NCBI RefSeq assembly: GCF_965638725.1
Contig: NC_134949.1
Span: forward strand, 54,526,151-54,590,150
DNA: 64,000 nucleotides
Source: Aptenodytes patagonicus
Taxonomy: Eukaryota > Chordata > Aves > Sphenisciformes > Spheniscidae
Direction of reading: 5' to 3'
In this document: in pieces, positions 1-30,300 of the stretch
Layout of the letters: each line of letters begins with the position of its first letter
Position numbering within the stretch: the first letter of the stretch is position 1
The notes under the pieces: model-generated
Seen by the model: the letters and a program-made list of their open reading frames with translations, nothing else
The model's database searches: none
What the model was told of the DNA's origin: nothing
Position numbers and translations under genes: made by a program

Positions 1-65
1 TAGTACTGCATCTCACACTGTGCAAGCAAAATGACATGACTCCAGTTGTGCTTTCACATTTTTAG

Positions 66-12006
<11,941 letters not shown>

Positions 12007-12185
12007 AAAGGCTTTTCCTTCCTGGACGATTAATTTATAAAAAGTAATTTCAAGCTAAAGAACTAATTACTGTTTTTTTTAAAAAAAAAAAAGTATTTAC
12101 ATATTATTTTAATTGTATTTATTCATATTTTTTCATGTCCTTTTTTCATCTAGGATCTTAAATAAAAGCTTTTAAATTTTTTTCC
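12007..12185 (+). terminator. UTP20: UTP20 3' UTR and poly(A) signal
   Basis: A short AT-rich 3' UTR with a canonical AATAAA at 12161-12166. Cleavage is expected about 15-20 nt later, near 12180. The cleavage site itself is inferred. Confidence 0.85.
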
Positions 12186-12720
12186 AAACCTGTATATTTA
12201 CCAGAGCATGTACAGTTGAATGGACAACCACCATGATTTTTTATATTAAATTTTACTTCATTTTTAAAAGAGGGGTTATGTGATGACTGCGTTCATGCCC
12301 GTGAACCTCCTAGCTCTTGGAGAGAAAACAATCCACCTCCCGACTTTGATTTGTCTTCAGTTTCTGCAGCTATACTGAGCAACATAACTGTCACTTCTGG
12401 CTAAGCTGAGAGTATGGGAATAACAGCTGACGAAGGTGGAAGTTAAATTCAAATTACAGCCCTGGCCCATCAGGGCAGGAGGTGGCTATTGAAGACATTT
12501 ATTTTCCTTTCAGAAAATCAATGCTACATTAGCAGCTAGAGGTACAGTATTTATCTCTGTTGCTGTACTTTATTGTAACATCATATCTACACTGAAGGAT
12601 TCTGAATAACATCAGCTTAAGGAAACGTCTTTAAATGTTCAGCTACGTGGCTGTTAGAACTGGCAGCAGTTGGACTTGCTTCTGTAAGCCAGCAGCCTCT
12701 AGCAAGCAACACGCCTATGA
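12186..12720. other. UTP20-ARL1 convergent intergenic gap
   Basis: About 0.5 kb between the poly(A) signals of two convergent genes. I see no coding pattern or repeat. A second minus-strand AATAAA (plus-strand tttatt at 12569-12574) could give ARL1 a longer 3' UTR. Confidence 0.6.
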
Positions 12721-12741
12721 GTACAGCTGACAGTTCCAGAT

Positions 12742-12747
12742 TTTATT
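12742..12747 (-). terminator. ARL1: ARL1 poly(A) signal
   Basis: Plus-strand tttatt reads AATAAA on the minus strand, about 330 nt past the ARL1 stop. This puts the ARL1 3' UTR at about 12725-13075. An alternative signal lies at 12569-12574. Confidence 0.7.
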
Positions 12748-13075
12748 AGTGTTTTAATTACACGAATATAGTAGCCACTCAAACTTAAAACCACCAAGGG
12801 GGGGGCTGGACAAAAAAAACCCTTTCCCAGCCCCTAAGACAGACTTTCATACAAATTAACGTAAGTACATCCTTTAAACAGAAAGAAAGAAATGGAATAT
12901 TGAAACGTACACAGACGTTCACTTGGTTCAGTTTTACAATTCAAGAGGGACCCACGTTACAGGAGTCGAACTCAAATCCATCCTATTTACAAGTATTTGT
13001 GGCCTGAAAATTCTTGACTGCAGAAAGAGGGATGCTGGATAGAGCTGAAGCTTCTTTGCAATGGTCAGCTCAGTA

Positions 13076-18921
<5,846 letters not shown>

Positions 18922-19606
18922 GTCGAGCCGCTACGCCGCGCCGCGGGCACCCCGCCCCGCTCCGGTCCGCTCCGCTGGCCCTGCCGCCGCCGAGGCGCCG
19001 CCGTTCGCAGGCTCCACGTCGAACGCCGCGGCGAGTAAACGAGGCGCTCCCCGCCCCGCCCCCCCCGCGGCCTCGCCGTTTCGACACGCAGCCAGGACGG
19101 CGCCCGCCCGCCCTCGGCGAGGAAGGGAAGGGCTGAGCGCGGGGCTCCCCTCGCCCTCCCTGCGCGGATACACCCGGGCGGGAAGGAGAAAGGGAGGAAG
19201 GATTTAAAAGACAAAAAAGCGAGCCGCAGCGAAAACGCGACGAATCTGCGACGGCGGAAGCGCGGGGCTGAGGGGAGAGGAGGGGCGGGGCTCGGCTCCG
19301 CGCGTGCCTCGGGCGGGGGCGGCGCCTCCTGCCTCCCGCCGCGCTGCACCGCCCGCCCCGGCGCGGCGGAGGGGGCCGCCGTCTGCAGCGAGGCGTGCGC
19401 CGGGACGGGCGAGCGCAGCCCAAGAGAGGCGGCGCACCCCGCCTCCCTCCCTCTCACCCGCTTTAAAAATAAATAAAGCAAGCCCCCCAGTCGCCAGCAG
19501 CGTTTACTGCCGCCCAGGCTGCGCCAGAAGCAGCCCCCGCTGACAGATGTGCCCCCGCGCAGAGCTGACGCGAGCTGCAGAGGGTTCGTACACGTGCGTG
19601 TTACAC

Positions 19607-19636
19607 GGGGGGGGGGAGGGGAGGGGCGGGGCGGCC
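19607..19636 (+). promoter_or_regulatory. G-run cluster in the CpG island
   Basis: G10 followed by four more G runs of four, spaced by single A or C bases. The pattern fits both a G-quadruplex and clustered Sp-family GC boxes, about 690-715 bp upstream of the ARL1 ATG. Confidence 0.6.
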
Positions 19637-19860
19637 GTTCCCACGCGCGCCACGCTGAGGAGGCGGCGAAACACGCGTCGGGCGGCCGGCGGTCCCGCCG
19701 CAGCGCCAGGGCGGCGCGGCTCAGCTCCGGCAGCGGTTTGCCGTACGCACGCCGTCGCTAGCCCGGGGCTGGCCACCGCAGCGTAAGCAGCCGGTGCGCG
19801 GCCAGAGAGGCGCCTGCGTTGCGCTGCCGAGAGTGGAGAACAACTCCGGGTACTGCCCAC

Positions 19861-21013
19861 CCTGAGCTACGCGATGGGTGTAGAGCATCACGGGATGAAG
19901 TCATGGTAAACACCTTACCGAAATTCCACACAAGGAGCAGCTGGTTACCATAACGGTATTTTCTAAAACGTAGTGAATTCCTCTGAGCCAGCAGAATGGC
20001 AAAGTTATATTCTTGTATTTAATGAGAAACTTCTGTACATTATTTCCTGTTTTCCACCGGGATGGTGGAGAAACATGAAAAGCCCTGTTGAGAATCAACA
20101 GGCAAAGTCCAACTACGTAAACCATTCATGTCTAGCTGCTCCTATGGAATAGCTAATAACCACCACCTGATAGCAGGGCTATCATCATCCCTGCATAAAA
20201 GATGATGTAATTCATGTAATTAGTCTGTGCTGATGAATAAGTATAAAATCATAAAAAATGTGAAATACTAAGTAATGAAAACTCGGGGGGAGGCAGAATT
20301 TACAAAGCACACATGGAGGATCAGGCTTTAAGATCAGACTGTCCAACAGATCTCATGTGCATTACACGAATCAGTGGTTACACTGAATCAGCGTTAATTC
20401 AATTACAGTGGATCAGTGATTACACTGATTTTTTTTTTTTTTTTAACATGAGAGAGGAATATCTCCGTGTCTCTTACGAGAACAATCTGTAACTACAGAA
20501 CCAGGCTACCACTCAAGCATGTTGGCTTCCTCCTCATGCATTTTATTCTGTCTTTCTACTCCTGTTCCAGCAAGAACAGCACAGAAAACTTTACTCCCCC
20601 CCAAGCCATAAGAACCAAACCTAGGGCAGTCAGTCACCTAGTCACTTTTTTTTTTCCCCTTATCTAGACTTGTCCAAAGAGAAGCAGCTTGTACTGCTGT
20701 CAGCAGAAAAAAGGCAGGACAAGAGGGAGCAGGAACAAGCGGTTCACAGTGCAAAATGATCACCTTTCATACAGAATCCACACCAGAGTGATCACAGTCT
20801 GCAAGTGCTGAAACTTGAACCCCATGTTTTCATTAAACCTGTGTGTGAAGCAAGAACAGCATAAACAGACACAGATCATGTAGTTTTCTCTGAAAGCATC
20901 CATAAATGTAATATCATCACAGTTGCAGAACTTTTTGTTTCCTTGATGTCCTCCATTAGAATTCTTTCTTGCTTGAAATTTTACATTAATCATAACTCAG
21001 TTAAAAACAATCC
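19861..21013. other. ARL1-NUP205 intergenic DNA
   Basis: About 1.15 kb between the CpG island and the NUP205 poly(A) signal. It is AT-rich with no coding pattern. It contains a tandem pair of hairpins (20371-20428) followed by a T tract. Confidence 0.6.
20371..20428. repeat. Tandem pair of 16-bp hairpin motifs
   Basis: TCAGTGGTTACACTGA (20371-20386) and TCAGTGATTACACTGA (20413-20428). Each has 6-bp perfect inverted arms (TCAGTG/CACTGA) around a 4-nt loop. The copies differ at one base, are offset by 42 bp, and a T16 tract follows. Confidence 0.85.
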
Positions 21014-21201
21014 TTTATTTTTCCTCTCAAATTGGGAGCAGTAGGAAAGAATACACAAAACTGATCCATAGGGATAAGAAAAAAAAGTAACAAAATATTT
21101 TTGACATTATTTAGAAAATGTATGATCTATAAAATCTGATGATCCAGAAGGCCTGCCCTAGCACATTGCTTCAAGGGGCAAGGAACATGTATTAGAGTCT
21201 C
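21014..21201 (-). terminator. NUP205: NUP205 3' UTR and poly(A) signal
   Basis: Plus-strand tttatt at 21014-21019 reads AATAAA on the minus strand, about 185 nt after the NUP205 stop codon. Cleavage is expected near 21000. Confidence 0.75.
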
Positions 21202-21354
21202 TTAGGTCCTTGATATCCTTAGGAGACCACGGATGCGTCTAACAAGAGCTTGAATAAAGGTGTATCGTGACCGAACCTTCGAATATAACCCTTCGATGTC
21301 CAGAAGCTTCTTCTGCAGAGATTCACCAAAGCTGTTCGTGGCTTCAATCTGAAG
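21202..21354 (-). CDS. NUP205: NUP205 terminal coding exon
   Basis: 153 nt, phase 0, residues 1603-1652 plus TAA (plus-strand tta at 21202-21204), acceptor tgtttctcag. It contains [20 protein letters not shown] and [20 protein letters not shown]. Confidence 0.97.
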   Translation of the reverse strand, partial: LQIEATNSFGESLQKKLLDIEGLYSKVRSRYTFIQALVRRIRGLLRISRT

Positions 21355-24300
21355 CTGAGAAACAGAGATTTGTTGCAATCATCAATACAAAATCTTCTCT
21401 TTCTGGAATGTCAGCTTATCCATCATCAACTACCTGTCAACCCTTTCACTATGAAAGGGTTTCACTATTCACTTTCTTCTCTAAGCTGCTTTCAAAAGTA
21501 TGTTTGTTCTGACTCCCCTAATAAGTACTACTTGCATTCTTCCCCTATGTATTTCTCTCTAAATTATATAATGGATAGCCTTTCTACGGAGGTTTTTGGG
21601 TGACTCAGAGCATTTACAGATTATCCAAATATTACCACCTTACAACCTCACCAAGTTTTAGGAATTAAATGCCTGTTTTAGGAACTAAACAGTCTCATAT
21701 AATTCAGCTTCTTCAGTTATAGTCATACAAACACTTCTTCCAATTAAAATTTTCCTAGTCCTTTAAGGACTGTTTAGGAGTTAGAGTCCATGTGCATAGA
21801 CAACATTTTTTCATTAATACGTATGTAAACAATCCCTGAAAAAATTAATTACATTCTAAGTGTTTTAGCAAGATGTTACTGTGTTTTACTTTTGAACAAA
21901 TGAAATAGAAGACAGATGCCTCATCACAAAACACACATGCAACTGTTCTCATAATTCTAGATCTTATAAAGGTACTTCAGACTTCACAGGTTTTTGAGCA
22001 CAGTTTTTTTTCTGCGCAAACAGCAGAAGCGTCAGTGGGATTTATTCATAAAAACGATGTTTTCTTCTGCCACCTCTCCATCAAATTTACACAAACTATT
22101 AAATCGCTGTGTAAGCAGAAATCACGTCTTTGCTAGCATTCACATTCTATAGCCTCCTCAGTTTCTGTTACCCTTTTTGATCTCATTTCTCTACAGCCTA
22201 GCTGCAGCTGACCTGTAGTAAACAGCTATAGGATCACAGAAAATTGGGAATCCTGCCCTCCTATTGAGAGTCTTTCAAGGATAACTGATATTTTCAGAAA
22301 GCTATTATTAAAATATACATACTGTTTGACTGGTTTACAAGAGAAAAAGAATGATTAATTTTTTTTGTAAGTGTAGCTCATTTTTCATTTAACTTTTTAT
22401 ATTAAGACTTGAAAATATGTGTGCAGCAGCACAACTGCTACCTGCTTCGTGATACTTTCCAAAAAAATTCTGCAACATTTCATTAATCCTAAATTAAGTT
22501 CTGTCGGTGTTATCACAGGTTGTTTAGAGGTGGAAAACTACAGTCGGACCGCTCTCAATAGCTGCATGGTAATCAAGCGCATTCTGTACTTTTTGGTAGA
22601 CTGTCATATCTCACCTGTTCTATATCGTGCTGGCTCACTCGATTCAGTCCGCTACTGAAATCCAAGTTAGGCTCTGAACCAAAGGAATCTAGTGATAGAA
22701 AATGAGATGTTAAAATTACGTTGGCTGCTCCACACTATCTTCTCCACATCAAGTTATAAAATGAGTTTAAAAACGCAGTGTTCCAAACTGGTCAGTAAAC
22801 TTGTGCATTAGAAATGACACTAATTTTTTTACTTAAATGATTTAGAGAAAATATGTTAAGAGCCATAAATAATTTTGATCACACAACATGGCACTTTAAG
22901 CAAAAAGCTCCTCCCCAGATCACTTCTCCCTTTCTGACTTCCTTCCATTCCTAATTTTTATTTTTTTTAAAAACCAAAATTCAACAAACTTAAAATCTTC
23001 TGGTGAATCAATGGTGCCTACAATTCTAAAAATACGTTTAAAACCACCAATATCAATTTTAGTTCTTAAGTTCATCTTAGATTATTATATTGAAATATTT
23101 TCCTATAAATTGTGTTGAATCACTGATCTGATTATATTGTTTGAACTTCACTTGGTTTGAACAACAGAAATAAAAAAAATAGTTAATTTTCCTTTCTTTT
23201 GGAGGTTATGCATAATAGACAAAACCCAGAAGTCTATGACTCAACAATATTTGTACTGCCAATTCTCCAGCGGAAAATCCAAAGGTATGCCAAATCAAAT
23301 CAAAATCTCTTTTATTAAATATACATGGCAAAATATGAATAGTAGCAAATCAGTTTTAGAGTTAACCATCAGAAGTTACTCAAAGGCACTCTGATGTTTG
23401 AGAAATTTTACCTTGCAGCCTTCCTTTCTTAAATGACACCCTGGAGGACAGCAGCGGGTCTTGGGAGTCAGTGGGTGTGCAATGCAGTAGATAGTGTTCC
23501 AGATGACGCCAAAGAATGAAGAGACATGTTTCTATAATATCTGTAGACACATCTAAGTGAAGGAGTCTAATTTTGTTGTCTTTAGATTGTACATTCACTA
23601 TATGAGCATATTTACACACGTTGAAGCAGCTGAAGATGTTAGCTCAACCATCTGTCACCTCCTCCAGCAGAAGCTTCTCACCCCTGCCACCATGGCCTGG
23701 TAGTGGATCGCTTGTACTCTCCTTACCTGCTTCAGTGCGGTGCTGGCTAGGTTACTTCAATGACTGCTACTCACCCTGAAGAGGCTTTAAACCAACACTC
23801 TGCACCACAGCAGCGTATGAGTGCTCATGTGATTTGTAACGATAGCCCAGTTGCAGAGAGAGTGAATTAAAGCTGAGATTATAAAGCTGGGGATGGCTTA
23901 AGTTACATCTTAAGTTACAACAGGTAAGTCTGCAAGAGCACATCTTTCCCAAAGTAGGTTTCAGAGGAGAATCCTGATCCGTTGCAGACAATTATTTTGT
24001 GCGTGACTAGTTAATTCCTTAGAATTACTGGTGTTTATGAGATTAGGTTTATGCAAGGTTGACCATAAGACTGGAAACTCCAGTTGGTCTGATAGGCACC
24101 TCAAAATTCTTTTTCAAAATATTTCTTCCACCACACTTGTACATATGTGAATGTTTAGTGGGTCTGGATACTGAATTGAAGAGCTGGGCTGTAATAACTC
24201 CTTCATTATAATGTTGCAGAAAGTCCTAGCAGGGTCCCCATGATAGGAATTACTAACCTGAAAATATTTATATTCTGACAATAGCAGAACAATACCCTCT

Positions 24301-27300
24301 TACTAATTTAATTTTCAGTATTTCAAATTTCCTTTCTGCAGAAAGTGTTGTTCGAAGCGGTCAGAAATCTAGGTAAAAAGAACCCGTTCCTATTTCTCTG
24401 CTTTTCTGGAGCATCACTTTGAGGGTCATTTCAATTTTAGAAGGATACAAGAACAGAGAGAAAGCAGCTTGGCTCGGTTGTTTATTAGCTTCACCAGGCG
24501 TCGCCTTGCCAAAACATATTTTTGGGAAGTGGAGATTTTGTCAACCCCAGCTGGCATAACTGACTGACACAGCTGTGATAAGAAGAGGAAAAACAAGAAG
24601 ACTGTAGCAAATCACAGAGCATCAAAAGAAATAAGCAAATAAAATTACTTATCAATATCTAGAACTTCCTTGTCAGCTACTATTTCTTCAAAACTGTGCT
24701 CTCTATTTTGAATTTGCATAACCTTGCTGACCAAAAAATGGAGAAATTAAATGTATCCCCAAGCAACTATAATGAAAATCACAACTTTTACAAAGTTAAG
24801 CCCAACATTTTCTCCAAAGTTTTAGGTCACTCATTCTGTGGACCCCTTCATCAACAGTAGAAAGGAATATGCACAAGAACTAGAACTATTTACTTATCTA
24901 AGATGCTTTGGAGTCTCTGTTACAGCTATGTCTAAGTTACAAACAATACAGAGACTACAGAGTCAGAAGAACTATTACCTCTTTTATTTCATCTGGTGGG
25001 AGTTGCTCCACATTTTGCAGTTTGTTAACACTCTGACGATGGCTGTCATAGTAACTGAAGAAATCACTAGTGCTCTGTTTCAGCAGGTAGACAATAATGC
25101 CCAAGCCAGGCAAGTGCCAGTATGGGACCACTGATGTTTGTGTATCTGGAAAAGATGAACAATAAATTAAAAAAAAAAAATTAAAAAAGAACAAGAAATC
25201 AATGAGGTATGCTCTCTGTCAATAAAGTAGTGAAAGACATGAAAGCACTGGCAAGTTCATATTTCATACTTCTGTGTCAGAAGTAATACAAATGAAGTCC
25301 AGGCAAAAAGTTCTGCGGCTGCAGTACTAGAAGGCAGTCAGCATAGTACAGTACTGAGTGTAACACGTGAAATGTAACTAGACCAGAAGACTTAGCATTT
25401 AAATACTTTAACCACTCAGCTGCATAATACCACACTGTAAACTCTTGCCATGTGGCATAATGAAGGGTTCCAGTCAGCATCAAAACGCATCTTACGTGTC
25501 ATAAACGAGGTCCTAGTTTCACATAATGTAATCCAGCACAGATGCTGAAAAAAGAAATCCTCACCTTCCCCCGTCTTGTGCTATTTATTTACATACACTT
25601 TTTTTTACTGATATACGTGTTTCTGAGGCTGCCATGCGAAGTGAATTAAAAAGGAGTTTTTGGTCACGTTTGTTTTAAGTTGGATTAGTTTCCAGATTTG
25701 GCTTAGTACAAGGCTGCGCAAGCATGTGTTCCAGAATTAGAAAATGGGCAGCTACAGCACTGGCATAAAGTGACTTAAAGTGTATGTGAAACTACAGCCT
25801 CCGGTTTGTTATTTTCTGCTAGCCCAAATGTCACGCCATTCAGTCTCATAAAATAGCAAGCCAAAAATCTCACCCTGACGAGGCCCGTCTCGGTTGGTTG
25901 ATTCTGACAGGCTAGGAGTAAACAGACAAACAGCATGCTGAAAACTGGGGGCGCTTTGCAACATAAGTGACTCACAGTATTCCATCACGTTTGCACAGAT
26001 CTGGGGAAAAAAAAAAAAAAAGACAGCATGTCAGTTACAATATCTACAGGCTTTGCAGCATCAAATTTTAAATGGATAAGTGTCAATAAACAACATGTTT
26101 TGCTCCCTCTCTTCTCACCAGAATGTGATGACTCTCTTTTCTGATCAGTTACAGCCTCTCTTCTATTTCAAGTCTAGGACTTGCAACCTTGCCTCTTTCC
26201 CAAACCTGCTCATTAAAATTTCTGGTCAATTTTAAGTCCCCTTTGGCTCTAACTTAGTGTTAGCCATTGCCTTCTATACCCAGCCTTCATTTTGAAAATT
26301 TCTGATCAATTTAAGGCTTCCAAGTTCACAGAGTTTGTACCCAAAACAATAATGGTTGCTAATGCAAATTTAAGTAGCCAAATTTTCAAGGTTTACTTTA
26401 AACAGAAATAAAATGTGGGATCCTATACCAAACAGTGTAGTGTTTGTGTAGAGCATTACCACTATCATACGCAAGTATGACAACTAAACAAATCTGCACA
26501 GCAGGTAAAATGTCACAATTTGAGACTGAAGGTTCTAGCAACTTCTTGTGTCCTTACCTGTTGCATGGCCAACTCAGTTTCATCCCTCTTGTTCACTCTG
26601 TCTCCCCCTGAATTATCATCTTGCAGTTTAAATTGACGTAGTCTATCGGAACCACCAAACCGACTTAGAAGTCCTAAGCACTGGCGCTGCCATAAGAAAT
26701 GAACATTTTAATTAGTATCTCAAAAAATGAAGTGCATGATTCTTTTCACTTAAGCGATACATATCCCTTAAAACACAATAGCAAGAGAGCAATGCAGATA
26801 AAACTTTTAGCACTTTGTAAACAAAATTTAAATATTCAAAACACAATGTTTTAACTCATCTTTAATTTAAAAATTAATGGCACGCTAAAACAGTTCCTTG
26901 AGAAATGAATGCAATTCAAAAGTGCACAACTTTGTCTTATGTCTCTTTCAGACTATTATACTGACTAGCATCAATGACAGTTTAGGCTTACCCATTCCTG
27001 CTTAAAACACCTTTACCAATATAGACAAACTAATAAAATCTGGATATGAAGATAATAAGCTCCATTAAAAGTAGAGTGCAAAAACCAATTCAACAGTTTC
27101 ATTAAAAAAAGTAATAATAAATTTGTTTTTAGTTTACATGTGGCTGTTAAGATCACCAAAGTGCCTCAGACTGTAAGTCAGTTTTGTGTGGAACAGCAAA
27201 AAAAGATATCAAAGATCAAAGACTTTTTGGTAATTACTTTTGGGGAAGAGTAAAACACTTAAATCCTTTTATTACTTGATGAAAATAACAGGACAAACTA

Positions 27301-30300
27301 GAGAGAAAAGTTACAATAACAAATGACTGATTTACACAGTTTTGCTCAAAACAGCTCAGTTTTCAAATTAACTAATTAAAACTCCTTATAACAACAAAAA
27401 AAAATCATCTTTTTGCTTTCCCATGGGAATTTCTTGCTGACATGATGCAGCAGAATACCGAGTACCCCAGCATTACAGCAATCGTTTACAGCTTGCTACT
27501 TTACTTCAGGCTGGTCAGCCTAATAGTTACTATAGTTACTAATAGAATACATCTTTCTCTTGCAACCAAAAGTATTTGATGGGGCAGCCCTTTTCACAGA
27601 TAGTTTTCAATGAAATATTTCTTTACAAAAGTCCTTGCTACATGAACCACAAAGCTTCAAAAACATTGCTGGATGCTGAATGCTGAGCTGTAAATAGGTC
27701 TGCAATGACAGCTTTTGAGCAAGACTTACTCTATCTTGGCTTTCATTCTAGTTCCTAAATCAGGGTTATTTTTAAAAGGGGACGAAAGAAATAAAACACT
27801 AGCATGTTTGATACTCCAAATTGTTGAGCTGGAGATATGCTTGTGGCAAAAGCAGTAACAGAGTATTTCTGCATTACTTCACATGCTTTGGTGTTGACCT
27901 CAAATTCTTCTTCTCCTTCACATAAGGTGAATCCTAAGCCAGGGACAGAAGCAAAGTCCCTGAAGCAACTCTGATGTTGCCAAATGTTATCTTCTCTACT
28001 TTGGCGGGGGGGGGGGGAGGAACCAACCCAAAAAAACAAACCACCAAAAACACACAACCACACAAACCACTACACTCACACTCAAACCAACTCCCTCCTC
28101 AAAAAAAAAACCAAACCACCACACATTCTTCTTAATGGTGGAAAACATCCCTTCCATAACTGCTACTAATCAGAGTACAAAACCAGGAAGAAAAACTCAC
28201 CTACGTACACAATTCTAAAAGGACAAGTGTTAAATATACAACTTTATTACCTGAAATCGGCCTATATGTCCTTGTAGCTCCATCTGCGTCCCTTCATTAA
28301 CATCAATGTCCAGCTCACTCAGCACTCCTGATAAAAGATACAGCCATTAAATTAACTGTTTGGGGTTTTTTCCCCCAAAAGAAAAGAGATTTATGCAGTA
28401 TATACATTTAAATACAAGCATTGATCAGAAAAAAGTCAGCCAAACATACAACTTCTATTTTGCACACTGTTTAAGGAAAACATTCAGATATGAATGCAGC
28501 TACTGGGAGATGCATGAGAGCATGTAGCTTACTGTTCTGCTAAGTAATTAAAAGGCCGGGGGGGGAAGGGAGAAGGAAGGTTAGCATGAAATTTGCAGCT
28601 GCTGTGCAAAGCTCAGTATACTGTAAGCAAAGAAACATCTGGGCTCAACCTGCAGCTCTGCACTACTTTCTATTGTAGTCAGACATCTCTCCTGAACAAA
28701 GAAAGCCATTACATCAAAATAGAGAACTTATTTTGAAACGGTAAGCAAGGCTTCTAGCATGCAGAAGAAATCACTATATCCATCACAATAATTATTAGTC
28801 CTCTGTGAAGATAAGTCACCCAAGAGAAATGTCAGTATGCTAATCCACAGTGCTTCTCCCTGGAAGCTTTCTTTTTTAAATAAATAAGAATGGAGAAGAC
28901 ATTAACAAAGATATGGGTATGCAAACAATTTTCTGTCTTCATTTCCTCAGTCACAGAATTTGCTGAATGAAAATTCTTTTTGAAGATACCACATGCACTC
29001 TGAACACTACCATTTGCAAGTCATCTCAAAAACAAAAAGTACTTACTGTCAGGTAGCATAATGAAAAGAAAATGGGAATTCAAATGCATATTGGTAAGGG
29101 CACTATGTCCACTGCAAATCTACCATACTTACTTCAAGAACAATTATTTAACACGTCTTTATTTTTCCTAGAGCTCTAATACCAAGAAAATTCTGTATTG
29201 TAGTAGATATTCCCTTATATGTCTTACTATTTCTTTATAGAAAACAAAGCTTGAGATTCATGCAGATGGGGCTAGGAGACTTCAAAACTGCAGTTCCTAC
29301 CGGGCAAAGCTGCCTTGCTGATTATTCCTGTCAGGGAGGCCAGCTCCTGGAGAGATCCAACACTAACATCTTGACACCTCAGGATTGCCTGGATAGTATC
29401 TGAATGGGAAATTAGAAACTGCAAAACCTGTACCACAAGAAGAAAAGGGAAAATATGAATGACTCAAAATTTAGCAGTGAGCAGAGAGGAAGCAATGCTT
29501 TTACTTTTCAGAGAATTTTTAAGTGATCTCCCATACCAGTGAGGATGGGATTTTTGAAAAAGCTTACTTTCAGAGCAAAAGGACACATAATTTCTTTGAA
29601 GGAGCAGTAGCAGCGATACTCTAGCATCTTTTGGAACTTACCTGTCCTGCTGCTTGCAGGTGTTGTGCCATGCTGGATGTGAGGATCACTTGGCACAGTT
29701 GAAGAGCTGGAAGAAGAATCTGGCGATAACGTTCCACTGGAGCAGGAATGAAGACTGGGGGATCTCTCATTCCATACATTCTTAAGACATTTAAAAAGAA
29801 GAAAAAAAAAAGAAAAAAAATAAACAGTGTAAGAAAACTGAAGCCCACTAGCAAGGCAGAGCCTCAGCCTACAATCACCCTCAAGAACCTGCAAACAATC
29901 ATATTTCAATAATAGGTCTGTACTTGAACTGAGTTTATATTGAAAAAGCAACGGATTTATGATACACAGCTGCTGCAATTTACCTAAAAAGCTGCTGCCA
30001 GACATTTTTTCTAAGCAGAGAAAATTACTTCTTTGTACTATACTATGTTAAATCAGATTACTTTGTTGTAGAAATATGACATCTGTTTTCTTGACTTATA
30101 TATAAAACTAAATATTCTCAAATATTTTAGGAAGAGGTGTGCTTAATTCTAAAGCAACTGATAAATACAGTCCTCTACAAATGCCCTGTAGGTTTCATAC
30201 AATCTTATACATCTCATTGGCACTTTTAAACTGAGTACTTGTCTAAGTCTTAAATTTTTCCGAAGTGTTTGAACTCCCAGTATGTCACTAAGAACTGTAA

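Noticed and set aside
22224-22262. Possible CR1 relic (ggatcacagaaaattggg)
   Set aside because: Too short and too diverged to support.
29508-30005. 165-codon minus-strand frame overlapping NUP205 exon 27
   Set aside because: A different frame from the coding exon with no family resemblance; a shadow frame.
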